35,576 nt of DNA from Chloroflexi bacterium TSY (lineage in GTDB: Bacteria; Chloroflexota; Anaerolineae; Caldilineales; Caldilineaceae): NCBI GenBank assembly GCA_019217005.1, contig JAHBNG010000144.1:1-35576 (forward strand), in the 5' to 3' direction. Position numbers and translations under genes: made by a program. Of this stretch, positions 24,644 through 35,070 are shown piece after piece (positions within the stretch are counted from its first letter, which is position 1; every line of letters begins with the position of its first letter). The notes under the pieces are model-generated. The model saw only the letters and a list, made by a program, of their open reading frames with translations. It did not search any database and was not told where the DNA came from.

Positions 24644-27600
24644 ATGCCCCAACTGAAGTTCTACCTTTTTGGCACGCCACGGATAGAAATAGACAGACAA
24701 CAGCGCGAAATTTCACTACGCAAGGCACTCGCTTTGCTCACCTATCTGGCCATCATGGGCCAATCCCGAAGCCGCGATGAACTCGCGACACTCTTTTGGC
24801 CAGAGGCCGAAAAGCGTACGGCGCGCACCAGTTTGCGCCGCACAATCTATGATATTGGCAGACGCCTTGATCCACGACTCATCGTTGCGACATCAAAAGA
24901 GATCGATTTCGACCCAACAATGGAGCTTTGGATCGATGTAACGTTATTCAGACAATACGCAGCTGAAGGTCTGAGAAAGCCAGCCCAAATCGAACGGCTT
25001 CTTGCGGCTCATGCGCTTTATACAGATGACTTCATGGCTGGTTTCAATCTAGAAGATTGTCCAGCGTTTGATGAATGGCAATTCTTTCAGCGCGAGGAAC
25101 TACGCCAGACCTTCGCCCAAGTGTTAGTCCGTTTAGTGGATCAATATGTCGACCGAGAAGAGCATGAAGAGGCATTGCCCCATGCTCGCCGTTGGCTGAC
25201 CCTCGATCCGTTGCACGAACCTGCCCATCGACGCCTCATGGAGCTCTACACGTTGGCTGATCAACAGGCAATGGCATTGCGTCAGTATGAAGAGTGTATA
25301 CGCATTCTAAATGAGGAGCTGGGCGTTCCACCGGAAGCAGAGACAACGGCTCTGTTTGAAGCAATTCGCACGCGTCAGCCCCGAAAGAAACATAAGATCG
25401 TTGGACAAAAGAGAGCCAAGACCCAGCCACCCCCTCATCCAGCCACCCCTTCATCCAGCCACCCCCTCATAATCTCCCACACCAGACGACCCCATTTATC
25501 GGGCGAGAGCAAGAGATCGACGAGATCATCAGTCGCATCACAGATCCCAGTTGTCGTTTGCTGACATTGATTGGCCCAGGGGGAATCGGCAAAACCCGAC
25601 TCGCCCTTGAAGTTGCCAGAAATGTATTGAACATGACTCTGCCCACAGCGGATTTATTCAACGATGGTTGTTATTTTGTGCCACTTCAACCGGTGAATAC
25701 CATATCCAATATTGCAGCAGCAGTTGCCGATGCGCTCGACCTACGCCTCTACGAGAATCGAGCAAGTCAAGAACAACTATTTGACCATTTGGCTGACAAG
25801 CGAATGCTGCTTGTATTGGACAATTTTGAGCATCTACTAAATGGGATTGATCTACTCACTGAGATCCAAAAAGCTGCGCCAGCGGTTACGCTTCTCGTTA
25901 CCTCACGCGAAGCAGTACGTTTGCACGAAGCCTGGTTTCACCCTGTTGCAGGCATGTTCTTCCCAAAATCAGCGGATGAAAACGGGAAACCCCAAGCCGA
26001 ATTCGATGCTGTCCGTCTCTTTGCCCTCTGCGCATCTCGAACCCAAAAGGATTTCAACTTAGAGAAGCATCTGGCGCACGTGGTACATATTTGTCAGCTC
26101 GTAGATGGGATGCCGCTGGCCTTAGAATTAGCCGCTGCGTGGCTGAAAGCCCTCCCTGCGAAGGAAGTTGCGGATGAGATTCGGCATAGTCTAGACATCC
26201 TCATGGCCCAACATCAAAATGTACCGGAGCGGCATCGTAGCGTGCGGGCCGTCTTTATGCAAAGTTGGGAACAACTCCAAAGAGATGAACAGGACGTTTT
26301 AATGAAGCTTTCAGTCTTTCGGGGTGGCTGTGACCCGGAGGCCGCACAACGCGTGACAGGTGCATCCATGCCGATCCTGCTCTCTTTGGTCGACAATGCT
26401 CTGTTACGACGTACGCAAGGTGGACGATATGAGCTCCATGAACTACTGCGCCAGTTTCTTGTCGAAAAAGTGGCGGATGCTCGTCTAGAGATCGAGCTTC
26501 ATGAAGCACACAGCGGATATTACTTGCAGATGCTTGATCAACAAGGTTCTGCATTAATCGGTGCAAACCCCAGGCAAGCCATCGCAAGGCTTAAAGTAGA
26601 AATGGATAACTTTCGACAGGCATGGCAATGGGCAATGAACTGTGGCCACTGGGAGACCATCAATTCTACGATGGAACCTTTTTTTGCGCTCCATGAATTC
26701 GCTGGTCTTCACCAGGAAGCAAGCAATCTGTTTTGCGATTCGATTCAGCAAATAGAGATGGATACAGAAAATAAGTTCCTAGATGATAGCAATTTGTACA
26801 AGACACTTTGTCACTTGTATGGCTATTACGCCGAGAGCATTGCCTATACGCAAAATCTTGACCAAGCAACGGAGATCGCAGACAAAGCTCTTGAATTGGC
26901 TGAGAAAATAGGCGATAAATTTGGGGCGGCGCGTGCACATCTGGTCAAATCAATCGCAATGGATTTTGCTGGCAAACCTGAAGAAATGTTGGAGTGCGCC
27001 GAGCAAGCGGTGGCCCTCAGTCAGGATTCTCACCAATCGCGCTTGAATGCAGATGCACTAAATTCATTGTCATGGGCTTGTTATCGAAACCAGCTTCCAG
27101 AAAGGGCATTAGCCTATGCCCAAAAGGCAACGCAGATTCATACCCAGGCCCAGAATCCATTTGGACAAGCGAACGGTCTCTGCCAAATCGCGGCTGCATA
27201 TCATCTGCAAGAAAGATATGATCAAGCGCTTAGATACTTCCAAGAGGCGTTGCTGATCTTCGAAGAACTTGACGCGTCTCTACGCGTCGCATATACAGCG
27301 AGCAACATAGGCGTTGTCTATTATCATTTGGAGCGCTATCAAGAAGCGCTAGATTATTCCTACCGTGCCCTAAAAATCCATGTCCAACATGGCAATAAAT
27401 CACAAGAAGCAAGCGTATTGGAAAACCTTGGCGAAATTCAAGTAGACGTAGGTGACTATCCAACTGCCAAGCAGACCCTCGAAAGATCGCTGGAACTCTG
27501 TCAGCAGACCGGAGCGAAACTAGTTGAATGTGGCGTGCGTTACAAATTGGGACGTCTCCATATCGCACTGGGTAATGACAAAGAAGCCGAACGTCAGCTA

Positions 27601-28143
27601 GAAAAGGCGCAGACCTTGGCCCAAGAGATACCGGAACCGAAATTCGCTGCTGCCTGTACGGGAGAACGGGGTACTATTTATCATCGCAAAGGGCATTTTT
27701 CTCGGGCGCTTGAATTCTATAACCAAGCATTGCCAGAATTACAGCAGTATTGGCAATTCGCACGGCCACAATTTCTGCTCCAGAAAGCAGCCCTCTTGCT
27801 CAAACTAGAGAAATTCCCTCAAGCACAGGCAGTGCTCGACGAAGGCATAGAGGCCGCGCGCGTGATGAACCGTCAGACATTGGTTTTTAAGGGACTCGTC
27901 CTGAGCGCTAAAATTCTCTTTGCTGCAGGAGAGACGATCCAAGCAACCAAGCAGTTGAAAACACTCCTTGAAACAGCCGATGATCAGGCTCACCGAGCGG
28001 ATCTCTACTACGAATTATGGCGTATCAATCGAGAAGATACGTACGCCCAGCAAGCGCATGAGCTTTATACCCAGCTTTATACCAAGACATCAAACATTGA
28101 CTACTACAATCGAATTGAACAATTAGCCGCCCCACTGCATTAG
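24644..28143 (+). pseudogene. BTAD-STAND NTPase-TPR regulator 1, frameshifted at a 16-bp tandem repeat
   Basis: About 1166 residues if the frame is restored. The start follows GAGGAGATAGAGT. Residues 1-95 are a winged-helix SARP-like DNA-binding region (LKFYLFGTPRIEID, LATLFWPEAE, TSLRRTIYDIG). About 95-245 is the BTAD domain (FDEWQFFQREELRQ, ARRWLTLDPLHEPAHRRLM). After a Pro/Ser linker comes the NTPase: TPFIGREQEI, Walker A GPGGIGKT, Walker B LLLVLDNFEHLL, TSREAVRL, and GMPLALELAAAWL. The rest is TPR repeats (DQALRYFQEALLIFEEL, YQEALDYSYRALKIH). The two halves are in different frames. The switch lies between 25396 and 25480, which contains three 16-bp units (25423-25470). It is probably a signal-responsive transcription activator; its targets are unknown. 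A paralogue follows after 20 bp. Confidence 0.85.
25423..25470 (+). repeat. Three tandem 16-bp units inside the regulator gene
   Basis: CCAGCCACCCCCTCAT, CCAGCCACCCCTTCAT, CCAGCCACCCCCTCAT. Because 16 is not a multiple of three, copy number sets the frame between the DNA-binding and NTPase halves. With three units the halves are out of frame; one or four units would join them. Confidence 0.9.
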
Positions 28144-28163
28144 ATCCTGTTGGGAGACAAATC

Positions 28164-31100
28164 ATGCCTCACCTGAAGCTCTACCTATTTGGCACGCCGC
28201 GTCTGGAAACAGATGGGCAATTATGCAACATATCTCTACGCAAAGGACAGGCGCTGCTTGTCTATTTGGCCGTCACGCACCAACCACACAGTCGCGATAC
28301 ACTGGCGACACTCTTCTGGCCCAGAGCTGATCAGCGCACGGCTCGCACCAACTTACGTCGTTTAATCTACGATACTGGACAACGAGTTGAAGGGGAGCTG
28401 TTTGTGACAACGTCAGAGTCAATTGCTTTGAACCCAACAACCTCTCTTTGGACAGACGTCAGGACCTTCAAGAAACTCGCGCGCGAGGGGTTAAGTGATC
28501 CAATACAGGTAAACCGACTCATCGCTGCTGCTGATCTTTATCGTGGCGACCTGATGGATGGTTTCCACCTAGATGACTGTCCCGAGTTTGATGAGTGGCA
28601 GTTCTTTCAGCGTGAGGAATCGCGCCAAATTCTGGCCCAAGTATTGGCACATCTGGTGGAGGAGTATACCAACCAAGAAGAGTTCCAAGAGGCACTCTTC
28701 CATGCTCGCCGCTGGCTCACCCTCGATTCCTTGAGTGAGCCTGTCCATCGACGCCTGATGGAACTTTATGCGCGAACGGGGCAGCAGGCCATTGCATTGC
28801 GTCAGTATGCTGAATGTGAACGTCTTCTCCGCCACGAATTAGATATTTCACCAACAAGAGAAACAACTGCTCTCTACCAAGCGATTCGAACAAAACGCTT
28901 TCCGGCCGCTGATGAAGCACATGGCGGGGCGATGGTCCAAGAGACGGCAGAAACCAGTGTATTCATTTCGTCAGCCGTTTCTGCATCTCCCCCTCTGACA
29001 ATCAAACATAATCTCCCGGTCCATGCGACACCGTTTGTTGGTCGCACACAGGATGTGGCCGAAATTTCCCGGCGGCTACACGATTCGGACTGCCGTCTTC
29101 TGACGTTGATTGGACCCGGCGGCATTGGGAAAACCCGATTGGCATTGCGCGTTGCGCAGCAGCTGATCGATGAACAGAGCCCGACAAACGAAACCCTCTT
29201 TCGAGATGGGATCTTCTTCATTGCGCTGCAACCATTCACCGAAGCAACTGAGATCGTGGCAGCAATTGCTGAGGAATTGGACTTGCGTTTTTACGGTGAG
29301 TCCTCGCCCATCGACCAACTCCTGGAACATTTGCAAGCGAAAGAGATTCTACTTGTCATGGACAACTTTGAGCATCTCCTTGAAGGGGCGCCAATGATGC
29401 TTGAACTCCTAGTGGGTGCACCCAAGATTAAAATTTTGATTACGTCACGTGAAGCATTGAAATTGCGGGAGGAATGGTTGTATCCGATTGCAGGGATGCA
29501 ACTTCCGCCTCTATCAATGTCTGCGCCTGCCATACAGAGCAGCAATCATGCGACTGTTGCGTTTCCAGAAAAATCCACTCAAGAACAATTACGCTACACA
29601 ACCTTTGATGCGATTGAATTCTTCATTCAGACTGCGCGACGAATGGTGGTGGCGTTTCAACCGGATGCTCATCTGGCGGCAATCATTCGTATCTGTCGAT
29701 TGGTGGATGGAATGCCGCTGGCCATTGAATTGGCCGCCGCCTGGTTGAAGATCCTCTCGTGCGAACGGATTGCCGGTGAAATTGTAAAAAGCCTCGACTT
29801 CCTGACATCTCAACATGATAATGTTCCGATCAGGCATCGCAGCGTAAGAGCCGTCTTTGAACAGACGTGGCAACAATTGGAACCAGAGCAGCAGCTTGTG
29901 CTGAGCAAACTATCGGTCTTTCAAGGCGGATGGACACGAGAAGCAGCAAAAACAGTGACTGATGGCAGCCTGTTCATTTTGATGGCACTCGTTGACAAGG
30001 CATTAATTGATCACAATATCGCGTCACCAGAGGCGGATGAGCAGGAACATCGCTATAGTTCTCATCCCCTTGTACAGCAATATGTCGCAGAGAAACTCGC
30101 CATGTCAACCGAGCTTTTGGCGCAAACACGGTTGCGTCATGCCGACTATTACCTACAGTTGGCTGAATCTCAGATCGATCGTCTGCGTGGCACAGAACGT
30201 ACCCGGGCCTTACGCTTTTTTGATGCGGAGTTGGCCAACATTCGAACGGCATGGCAATGGATAGTTGAGCAACAAGAGTGGTCAAGGCTGTCGCAGATTG
30301 CCTTGTCGTTGCTGGTCTTTTGGGAAGAGCACGCAGTAGAGGGTGAGCGATTATTTGTCCAGACAGCGGACAGGCTGGATCCAGAGAATCCCAACCAGGC
30401 TATTGCATTCAGCCTGATCCTAGTTGGATTGGCACAGCTACGGTTTTGGTTAGGCATGGCTATCGATCCAATTGAGACATTGCTTGATCGAGCCATCCCC
30501 TTGTTGCGTCAACAGAACGCCTTTGACGGGTTGGCCAAGGCATTTGACATTCTTGGCAATATTGTGTGGTTGAAAGGCAAACACCGCCGCGCCAAAACAA
30601 TTCTCGATGAGGGCCTCGATCTGGCACGAACCTATGGTACACAAGATGGAGTATCAGACCTGCTAATTCGCAAGGGATTGGTGGAACGGGAGTTAGGCGA
30701 AGTCAAAGAGGTGATAACCTTCTATCAAAAATCATTGGATGAATTGCGAGCAATGGGCGATCTATCCAATCTCGCCCACCAATTGCTCATCTACGGTGAA
30801 TATTTGGTGGTGCAAGACCAAATCGAGCAGGGGCAGAAATATCTGGAAGAGTGCTGGGCGTTGACCCGTGAGATAGGCACTGAGCACAGATTCTATGCAT
30901 TTCTCCTGATTCACTTGGCCATTGCAGCCTATAAACTGAATTCTTGGGATGAATCCGAAGCCTATCTACAAGAGGTGCTGACACTGGCTAAACAAAGCGA
31001 GCGTACCCACCCAGAAGCATTGGCCCATCTCTTTATCGGGCGCTGCAAAGTAGCACAAGAACAGTTATTGCAGGCAGAATCGCATCTCATTGCAGGCTTA

Positions 31101-31433
31101 TCGTTGGGCTGGACACACGACTTGACGCTTGTGGCAACCTTGGCCATTGTCTGCTTTGCAGAACTATATTTAGGGCAGGGTAGAACGCGGGAGGCCATTT
31201 GTTTACTAACAATTGCTCTGAATCATCCGGCAACAGAGAAGCGAGACAAACAGGATGCCGATCGGCATTTGTCTTCGTTGCAAGAGAAAACACCAACAGA
31301 CATATTTGATGAGGCCGTGAGACAGAGCCATACACAATCATTAGAAGAAGCGGTGGAGCAGATATTATGGAACGAGAGTCGTTCCCCACTTTTACGTGAT
31401 GATGAGCGCAGCAGGTTGCTCGCGGGTCACTGA
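28164..31433 (+). CDS. BTAD-STAND NTPase-TPR regulator 2
   Basis: 1089 residues, intact. GGGAG lies 9 nt before the ATG. The N-terminus (LKLYLFGTPRLETD, TRTNLRRLIYDTG-like) is a SARP-type winged helix, followed by BTAD to about residue 245 (FDEWQFFQREESRQ, ARRWLTLDSLSEPVHRRLM). The linker (about 250-285) joins directly to TPFVGRTQDV. The NTPase has Walker A GPGGIGKT at about 315, Walker B ILLVMDNFEHLL at about 395-406, TSREALKL at about 429 and GMPLAIELAAAWLK at about 515-528. TPR-like helices fill roughly 690-1030. Clearly a tandem paralogue of the gene 20 bp upstream. It likely binds DNA and couples ATP and ligand or protein sensing to transcription; the inducing signal cannot be deduced. 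Confidence 0.9.
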   Translation: MPHLKLYLFGTPRLETDGQLCNISLRKGQALLVYLAVTHQPHSRDTLATLFWPRADQRTARTNLRRLIYDTGQRVEGELFVTTSESIALNPTTSLWTDVRTFKKLAREGLSDPIQVNRLIAAADLYRGDLMDGFHLDDCPEFDEWQFFQREESRQILAQVLAHLVEEYTNQEEFQEALFHARRWLTLDSLSEPVHRRLMELYARTGQQAIALRQYAECERLLRHELDISPTRETTALYQAIRTKRFPAADEAHGGAMVQETAETSVFISSAVSASPPLTIKHNLPVHATPFVGRTQDVAEISRRLHDSDCRLLTLIGPGGIGKTRLALRVAQQLIDEQSPTNETLFRDGIFFIALQPFTEATEIVAAIAEELDLRFYGESSPIDQLLEHLQAKEILLVMDNFEHLLEGAPMMLELLVGAPKIKILITSREALKLREEWLYPIAGMQLPPLSMSAPAIQSSNHATVAFPEKSTQEQLRYTTFDAIEFFIQTARRMVVAFQPDAHLAAIIRICRLVDGMPLAIELAAAWLKILSCERIAGEIVKSLDFLTSQHDNVPIRHRSVRAVFEQTWQQLEPEQQLVLSKLSVFQGGWTREAAKTVTDGSLFILMALVDKALIDHNIASPEADEQEHRYSSHPLVQQYVAEKLAMSTELLAQTRLRHADYYLQLAESQIDRLRGTERTRALRFFDAELANIRTAWQWIVEQQEWSRLSQIALSLLVFWEEHAVEGERLFVQTADRLDPENPNQAIAFSLILVGLAQLRFWLGMAIDPIETLLDRAIPLLRQQNAFDGLAKAFDILGNIVWLKGKHRRAKTILDEGLDLARTYGTQDGVSDLLIRKGLVERELGEVKEVITFYQKSLDELRAMGDLSNLAHQLLIYGEYLVVQDQIEQGQKYLEECWALTREIGTEHRFYAFLLIHLAIAAYKLNSWDESEAYLQEVLTLAKQSERTHPEALAHLFIGRCKVAQEQLLQAESHLIAGLSLGWTHDLTLVATLAIVCFAELYLGQGRTREAICLLTIALNHPATEKRDKQDADRHLSSLQEKTPTDIFDEAVRQSHTQSLEEAVEQILWNESRSPLLRDDERSRLLAGH

Positions 31434-31703
31434 TTCTGTAGGATATTCCACCCAGGAACGTTTTGCGGCACGTCTCTCCGTACACTGTCAACTAAGAATT
31501 TCGATGGTTTCCCAGCATCTGCGCTCTAAAGTGGGCAAGACCTTCCCGGACACGCTTAGTCAGTAAGAGAGATACCAAATAGGCGCGTTGAAAAGAGTCG
31601 GAAAAAATCAACAATTCCGACTTTATGTAAACTTGGGTATTGAGCTGGTAGCAAGTAGACATAAGAGAGAAATCAAAGGCAATCAAGAAAAAAAACAGTA
31701 GCA

Positions 31704-31791
31704 GCAAAAGTCGGGTACAAATTTTTCATGCAAACAGAGGGCTGCTCTAGGATTTCACCCCTTATGGTCATTTTTTGTACCCGACTTTTGC
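31704..31791. repeat. 88-bp hairpin element nested in IS110 copy C
   Basis: GCAAAAGTCGGGTACAAA (31704-31721) is perfectly inverted at 31774-31791. Copies A and B lack it; their 3' non-coding ends are more than 100 nt shorter. It therefore looks like a later insertion, about 30 bp beyond the transposase stop. Confidence 0.75.
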
Positions 31792-31820
31792 CGTAGCTGA
31801 AAAAAAAGAAAGCAGAAAAA

Positions 31821-33026
31821 CTAAGCTTGTGGTCGACGACGGATAGTTCGTTGACGAATGTGGAAAGATTCGTCATGGTGGTTCGGTCTTGCCACATTTT
31901 CCAAAGAATGGCCAGCCAGCGGTTGGCTAAAGCCCGATGAGAGCGACTGACCGAGTGGCCCTTTGACGAGCTTGTAAAGTAAGCCGAAGCCAGCGAGATT
32001 GCTGGCGCGAAGAACGAGCCAGTTGCTGAGAAAAGTAACGAAACTCTTTATCACAAGAGCGGCGAAAGTGGACCAAGTGGACTTTGCCACTTTGGTTGGT
32101 AACGGGAGCCGTGCCAGCTAAAGTCTGGACCATGCTGGAATGGGGGAAGCGGCGGCGATCTTCGCCAAATTTGACCAGCAAAGAGGGAGCCAAGAGCCTG
32201 CGCCCGGCAGGGAAGCAAAATGGGGTGATCCTCGTGTTGCAGAAAAAGAGAGTTCAACTGTTGGAGTGTTGCTTGCTTGGAGTTGAGGGTATGGAGCAAG
32301 AGTCGGGCAAGTTGCTGGGCTTGAACTTGACAAGCTTGGGCAACACCCGGAGCTGAACGGGGATGTTGTGGTCAAGGCATCAAAACAGGTGAGCCATTTG
32401 GAGGGCTGATTATGTTTATGTTGCTTGAGAAAGACCTGAAATTCATCATAGGTTGCTTTTTCTGCTGCTTGCGGCGACGGATAAGCCAGAATCAGATGAG
32501 CTGCAATGGGCGATGGCCAACTAAAGACATTGAGCAAAGCGGGATGGTATCTGAGCAAACAACTACGCAAGCGATTGGAGACAGCAACTGTTTCTTTGCG
32601 CCAAAACTCGGTCATGCTCACCACGATGCGCATTTGCTGGAGTAATTCACTCCCTGGATGCCAAGGATAGAATCGGTGAACATCTGTTCTGACCAGTTCA
32701 GCTATCGTATATGCATCACTTTCATCAGTGCGAGCACCGCTCTGATTGTACCTCGCCCGACTTGCTTTGACCACGTTCGGTGGGAGGACATATAGATTTG
32801 TATACCCAGCATCCCATAAGTAGTCAATTATCAGATTATGTGCTGTCTCTAATCCGATTCGACATTTTTCATGGCCGATATCCATCGTTTCTCGCCACTT
32901 TTCTAGTTGCTTAAAGCCATCCACACTATGTTCTATTGTCATGTAGTTAATTCGACGACCGTTTTCATCCGTTATCATTACATCATGTTTTGTTTCACTC
33001 CAGTCTATTCCTATGAATATCTGCAT
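31821..33026 (-). pseudogene. IS110 transposase, copy C, several frameshifts
   Basis: About 400 codons. The start at 33026 is set by GAGGAGG 6 nt upstream. The N-terminal DEDD domain is open (IGIDWSETKHDV, GLETAHN, DESDAYTIAELV), as is most of the middle to KWLTCFDALTT. After about 32375 the coding signal jumps frame at least three times: LLLHTLNSKQATLQQLNSLF, then FASLPGAG, then APSLLVKFGEDRRRF and VTNQSGKVHLVHFRRSC. The last 70 residues change frame again. The predicted catalytic QSG serine is present but not in frame with the DEDD domain. It is a relative, not a copy, of elements A and B. Confidence 0.8.
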
Positions 33027-33265
33027 TTTTGACCTCCTCATTCACTTGAGGATTGCCTTTGGTCATTTTTTTCGGACGCTCTTTTCCGTTTTCCTATTAT
33101 GGCATTCGAGATGCTACACGCTTGCGACGGTTCTAGGCGTCGGCGGTGGACGGTCCGGGGCGGTGCGGAAGAGGGGTCCTTTTACCAAGCCGGAGTTCGA
33201 TTCCGAGTGACAGTTTCTCTTTCTGTCTTCCTTATTTAACTCTTTCCTATATTATCTACAGGAAG
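33027..33265 (-). ncRNA. Candidate IS110 bridge RNA region, copy C
   Basis: A 239-nt non-coding 5' end, in the position of known bridge RNAs. It shares ATGCCATAATAGGAAAACGG and the CGCAAGCGTG-type stem with copies A/B but differs in the segment around CCGGACCGTCCACC. That divergence is where loops with other target or donor specificity would be expected. Confidence 0.4.
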
Positions 33266-33296
33266 AGGGTAGAAGACGTCTCAACAACTCTTTATT

Positions 33297-33540
33297 CTTC
33301 CTGTTAGGTAATATAGGAAAGGGAGATAAAATAAGGGAAGGTAAAAGCAAGGAAAGCCGAAACTTATTGGACTCGACCTGGCAAAAAGGACCAACCCTTC
33401 GAGCGGTGACTGCCCCTTCCCGGACAGTCGCCAGGTCGACGCCGTGCAACGTCGAAAGCGTGCAGCACCCGAGTGCCATAACAGGAAAACGGAAAACAGC
33501 GTTGAGGAGAGCTCAGGCGATACGGGAGAGGAGGTCCAAG
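33297..33540 (+). ncRNA. Candidate IS110 bridge RNA region, copy B
   Basis: A 244-nt non-coding 5' end equivalent to 7037-7291. It has small deletions relative to copy A (for example CCCGGACAGTCGCC against CCCGGACAGTCCGCC). If real, these would disturb the stems around the putative donor loop. Confidence 0.45.
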
Positions 33541-34741
33541 ATGAAAGTGAAATGGGAATCGACTGGAGTGAAAAGAAACATGATGTGATGATGTTGGATG
33601 AGACAGGACGAGCGCTGGGCTATGCGCAGATAGAGCATAGCCAGAAGGGATTTCGCCAAATTGAAGAAATGAGAAAGAAGACAGGAGCGAGCCATGATGA
33701 AGTGACAGTGGGACTGGAAACAGCGCATAATTTGCTGATTGATTATCTCTGGTCGAGCGGGTACAAGAATGTCGTGGTGCCGCCGAATGTGGTGAACAAG
33801 AGTCGGGAGCGCTATAGTCAAAGTGGTGCATAATGATAAGAGTGATGCCTATGTGATAGCAGATTTGTTGCGGACCGATGTCCATCGATTTTATCCTTGG
33901 TCACCTGGCAGTGAATTACTCCAGCAGATGCGAGTGGTCAGCAGTGCCACACAATACTGGACCAAAGAGACTGTGGCCTTATCCAACCGTCTGCGCGCTT
34001 GCCTGTTGCGTTACCATCCGGCGCTGCTTGAGGTCTTCAGCAACTGGCCTTCTCGGATTGCCTGCCACCTGGTTCTGACCTATCCAACGCCAGAGCATGT
34101 GCGCAACTCCACCTATGAAGGCTTCCAAGAGTTTCTCAAGCAGCACCGACATACGCAACCCCGTAAATGGGTCACTTGTTATGATAAGTTAACCGCCACT
34201 TATCCCACATCAGCTCCTGCATTTGTGCCAGCGTATCAACGAGAAGCTCTTCAGCTGGCTGAATGTCTTTGCTTGCACTGCGCTATGAACAAGAGACCCT
34301 TGACCAGTTACAGTCACTTTTCTGCAACATCCGGATCAGCATATCTTTGCTTCTTTACCTGGTGCTGGCCAGCTTTTAGCTCCCAGTCTTCTGGTCAAGT
34401 TTGGCGAAGACAGGAAACGCTTTCCTCTCCCATGAGCCTTCAGTCTCTGGCGGGAACCTGTCCTGTCACCAAACAAAGTGGCAAAGTCAGAACCGTTCAT
34501 TTCCGCAGAGCTTGCGATCACGACTTTCGTTATTTTTACTCAGCAATTTGCCTTGCAAAGAGTCTTCTTGGGCCGCTGCTTTTACACCGCCGCTCGCCAA
34601 CGCGGTCTCAAAAGAGTCATGCTGATCGCACTCGCTAATCGCTGGATTTGCATCATTTGGAAATTGTGGCAAGACAAGAAACCTTATGATGAATCTTTCC
34701 ATTTGCAGCAACGAGCCCATCGTCGCCAACCTATCGCTTAA
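33541..34741 (+). pseudogene. IS110 transposase, copy B, many small indels
   Basis: Same protein as copy A (AGGAGGT before ATG at 33541). Compared with A it lacks one A just after the start (GTGAAATGGG), TAT near 33772, GC near 33828, one T near 34268, one T near 34320, one C near 34423, a stretch near 34550, and CT near 34632. Frames therefore change repeatedly. At the one place where A is broken (near 33947) B keeps the extra CA, so a consensus of the two would be a full-length 406-residue transposase. Recognisable pieces are MGIDWSEKKHDV, DKSDAYVIADLL and VTKQSGKVRTVHFRRAC. Confidence 0.85.
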
Positions 34742-35017
34742 TTGCTTCTAATTTTTTACTATGTATCGCCTTTGGGTTCCTTGCCTTTGTCCTCATCTAT
34801 ATGTTGACATAACACGCTGCTGGTTCTCTCTCTATCAGTTCTTCTTCAACGCGCCCTTTTGGAACTGCCATTACATACAAAGCGTGTCCGGGAAGGTCGG
34901 TTCTGTCCCACTGCTTGCGATTGAAAAAGCCTCTTAATCGTGAAAAATGTCGAATTATTTAGTTTACGATGTACTTAGATCAGAGACGGTACAAACTTCT
35001 CTAAGGAGCAATAAGTC

Positions 35018-35061
35018 GTCCCATGAGGGTGACGTAAATACCGCGGCCACCCTCATGGGAC
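35018..35061. repeat. Hairpin with 14-bp perfect arms
   Basis: GTCCCATGAGGGTG (35018-35031) is inverted at 35048-35061, loop ACGTAAATACCGCGGC. It lies between IS110 copy B and the end of the last gene. No U-run follows, so it is not a textbook terminator. Confidence 0.75.
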
Positions 35062-35070
35062 TGAACTTTG

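Larger units (their letters stand above)
31542..33265 (-). mobile_element. IS110-family element, copy C (diverged)
   Basis: About 1724 bp. It ends in GCGTGTCCGGGAAG (complement at 31542) and begins CTTCCTGTAGATAATATAGG (complement ending 33265), like copies A and B. It is longer because an 88-bp hairpin sits in its 3' non-coding end (31704-31791). It stands head to head with copy B, 31 bp away. Confidence 0.8.
33297..34895 (+). mobile_element. IS110-family element, copy B
   Basis: About 1599 bp, from CTTCCTGTTAGGTAATATAG to GCGTGTCCGGGAAG. It is almost identical to copy A in the opposite orientation. The differences I could see are nearly all small insertions or deletions in short runs, rather than substitutions. 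Confidence 0.85.
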
